From: Streptomyces speibonae
GTDB lineage: Bacteria > Actinomycetota > Actinomycetes > Streptomycetales > Streptomycetaceae
DNA: 6,538 nucleotides
Reading direction: 5' to 3'
Assembly (NCBI GenBank): GCA_000715605.1
Contig: KL568607.1
Coordinates: 17,018 to 23,555, forward strand
The notes under the pieces were generated by a model. The model was not told the DNA's origin, did not search any database, and saw only the letters and a list, made by a program, of their open reading frames with translations. Of the stretch, positions 5,739-6,538 are shown piece by piece. The translations under genes were made by a program, and so were the position numbers. The stretch's first letter is position 1. Each line of letters opens with the position of its first letter.

Positions 5739-6538
5739 GTGGACGTAAGCGGCGGGCGCGGGCAGCCGCGGCCCGGCAACGACGAGTCGGCCGACCGCAC
5801 GGGGCGCCGACCCCAGGCCCCCGTCAACCCCACACCCCCACCCACCGAGCCCGACCCCACCGACACCCATCCCGGCCCTGTCACGCCGCCGGACCCGCCC
5901 GCGGCCGCGGACAGCACCCCCGAACCCGCCGCGTCGCGGGAGCCGGAAGGCCCCGGCACCACGACCCGTCCGGGCCCCGGCGCACCGCCTGCGGGCGCCG
6001 CGGACCACGCGGCCGCGGCGTCGCGGGAGGGGTCGTCGCCCGGGTCGGACGGTCGCGGTGCCGTCACCGACCGTCCGGGCGCTGACGCGCCGACGGGTTC
6101 CCACGCGGGCACCGTCGACCACGCGGCCCCGGCGCCCGCGCCGCATCGCGGCTCGTCACCGGGAGAGGACCGCCCCGGTGCGTCCGCCGAGCGTCCGGGT
6201 GAGCCGGCCGGTCGCCCTGTGGGTGCCACGGATCATGCGGGCACCGTGCCGCAAGCCGGCGCGTCGTCCGGGGCGGACGCCCGTCCGGGCACCGCCGACC
6301 CTGCCACCACGGCACTTGCCGCGCCGCAGGGGAGCACATCCCCGGGACCGGTTGGTCCCGGTGCTTCCGCCGAGCGTCCGGACGAGCCGGCCGGTCAGCC
6401 GATGGGCGCCACGGATCACGCGGCCGCCGCGTCGCGGGACGGCACGGCGTCCGGGACGGACGCTGCCGTCCGTCCCGGCTCCGGTTCGCCGGCGGGTGGC
6501 GCTGCGGATCGTGGCCCCGAGGCCGCCACGTCCAGAGA
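5739..6538 (+). CDS. Low-complexity, disordered N-terminal region of an incomplete protein (possibly M50 site-2 protease)
   Basis: Starting at GTG 5739, with GAGGGGA (5727-5733) 5 bases upstream, the frame is open for 266 codons to the window end. The sequence is almost wholly Pro, Ala, Gly, Asp, Arg, Ser, Thr and Glu. I count no Lys, Ile, Cys, Phe, Tyr or Trp and a single Leu, so it should be intrinsically disordered. It has no signal peptide or membrane segment in the visible part. It contains degenerate repeats ending in DHA (annotated separately). The function cannot be read from this part. By inference from remembered actinobacterial gene order (RecB-like nuclease beside a zinc membrane protease near the proteasome genes), the missing C-terminal part may be an M50-family intramembrane protease with this as a cytosolic tail. 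The ribosome site and long frame support a real gene; the opposite strand is also open but lacks a good start. Confidence 0.65.
   Translation, partial: MDVSGGRGQPRPGNDESADRTGRRPQAPVNPTPPPTEPDPTDTHPGPVTPPDPPAAADSTPEPAASREPEGPGTTTRPGPGAPPAGAADHAAAASREGSSPGSDGRGAVTDRPGADAPTGSHAGTVDHAAPAPAPHRGSSPGEDRPGASAERPGEPAGRPVGATDHAGTVPQAGASSGADARPGTADPATTALAAPQGSTSPGPVGPGASAERPDEPAGQPMGATDHAAAASRDGTASGTDAAVRPGSGSPAGGAADRGPEAATSR
5967..6516 (+). repeat. Degenerate in-frame repeats encoding RPG...G..DHA units
   Basis: At least four units of the pattern RPG-(about 10 residues)-G-x(1-3)-DHA occur in the ORF at 5739, with DHA aspartates at residues 89, 127, 165 and 226. The first three are exactly 38 residues apart (114 bases) and the fourth is 61 further. 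A fifth, weaker unit (RPGSGSPAGGAAD, Asp257) follows. The best-conserved pair at DNA level is 6177-6239 and 6360-6422, 183 bases apart, encoding ASAERPGEPAGRPVGATDHA and a close variant. The units stay in frame and vary mostly by substitution, which points to expansion by tandem duplication followed by drift. Confidence 0.7.

Noticed and set aside
5565..6146. The 5' extension of the nuclease frame on the minus strand, up to 194 more codons.
   Set aside because: The extension is Arg/Gly-rich antisense of the repeat-containing ORF. The conserved fold starts after ATG 5564, which has its own ribosome site.
5576..6419. Several minus-strand frames opposite the repeat-containing ORF.
   Set aside because: They lack convincing ribosome sites and their composition mirrors the GC-rich repeats. 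The plus-strand ORF has a good ribosome site and continues to the window end.
5967..6516. Could the repeats be a CRISPR array or DNA iterons?
   Set aside because: The copies are degenerate, in a protein reading frame, of unequal spacing and without identical short repeats separated by unique spacers.

Overview
The window reads as chromosomal DNA from a high-GC actinomycete, most likely Streptomyces or a close relative. The supports are the very high G+C, the strong third-position GC that keeps most antisense frames open, the GTG starts, the lipoprotein signal peptides with LAAC/LTGC lipoboxes, and the gene families present. No RNA genes, CRISPR arrays, insertion sequences or phage genes were seen.

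Layout. Positions 1-168 hold the C-terminal end of a HAD-superfamily hydrolase (+). A 445-base gene-free stretch follows. It contains a long-range inverted repeat (201-281), a second inverted repeat overlapping a good Shine-Dalgarno sequence in front of a 20-codon ORF (289-401), and a hairpin close to the next start codon (548-583). Two tandem paralogous family-5 (oligopeptide-type) substrate-binding lipoproteins come next (614-2221 and 2279-3859, +), separated by 57 bases that include an inverted repeat. A 38-base perfect palindrome (3875-3912) lies between them and the convergent minus-strand pair: a NarL/FixJ-type response regulator (3934-4605) and, upstream of it, a stand-alone RecB/Cas4-like PD-(D/E)XK nuclease with an iron-sulfur cysteine pattern (4620-5564). 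These two are 14 bases apart and probably form an operon. A divergent intergenic region (5565-5738) with a 14-base palindrome leads to a GTG-started plus-strand gene (5739 to beyond the window). Its visible 266 residues are an extreme low-complexity Pro/Ala/Gly/Asp/Arg/Ser/Thr sequence with degenerate repeats built around RPG...DHA.

How they may work together. The two lipoproteins should sit on the outer face of the membrane and deliver peptides or a similar solute to an ABC importer whose permeases and ATPases are not in the window. The nuclease and regulator look like a separate transcription unit, and no histidine kinase is visible. From memory of actinobacterial gene order, a RecB-like nuclease next to a site-2-protease-type M50 peptidase commonly flanks the tRNA m1A58 methyltransferase and Pup-proteasome genes. 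The disordered ORF at the right edge may therefore be the cytosolic N-terminal tail of that protease, but this cannot be confirmed here. I see no clearly new biological system. The points most worth a second look are the paired binding proteins without a transporter, the regulator paired with a nuclease, the structured leader, and the repeat-built tail.
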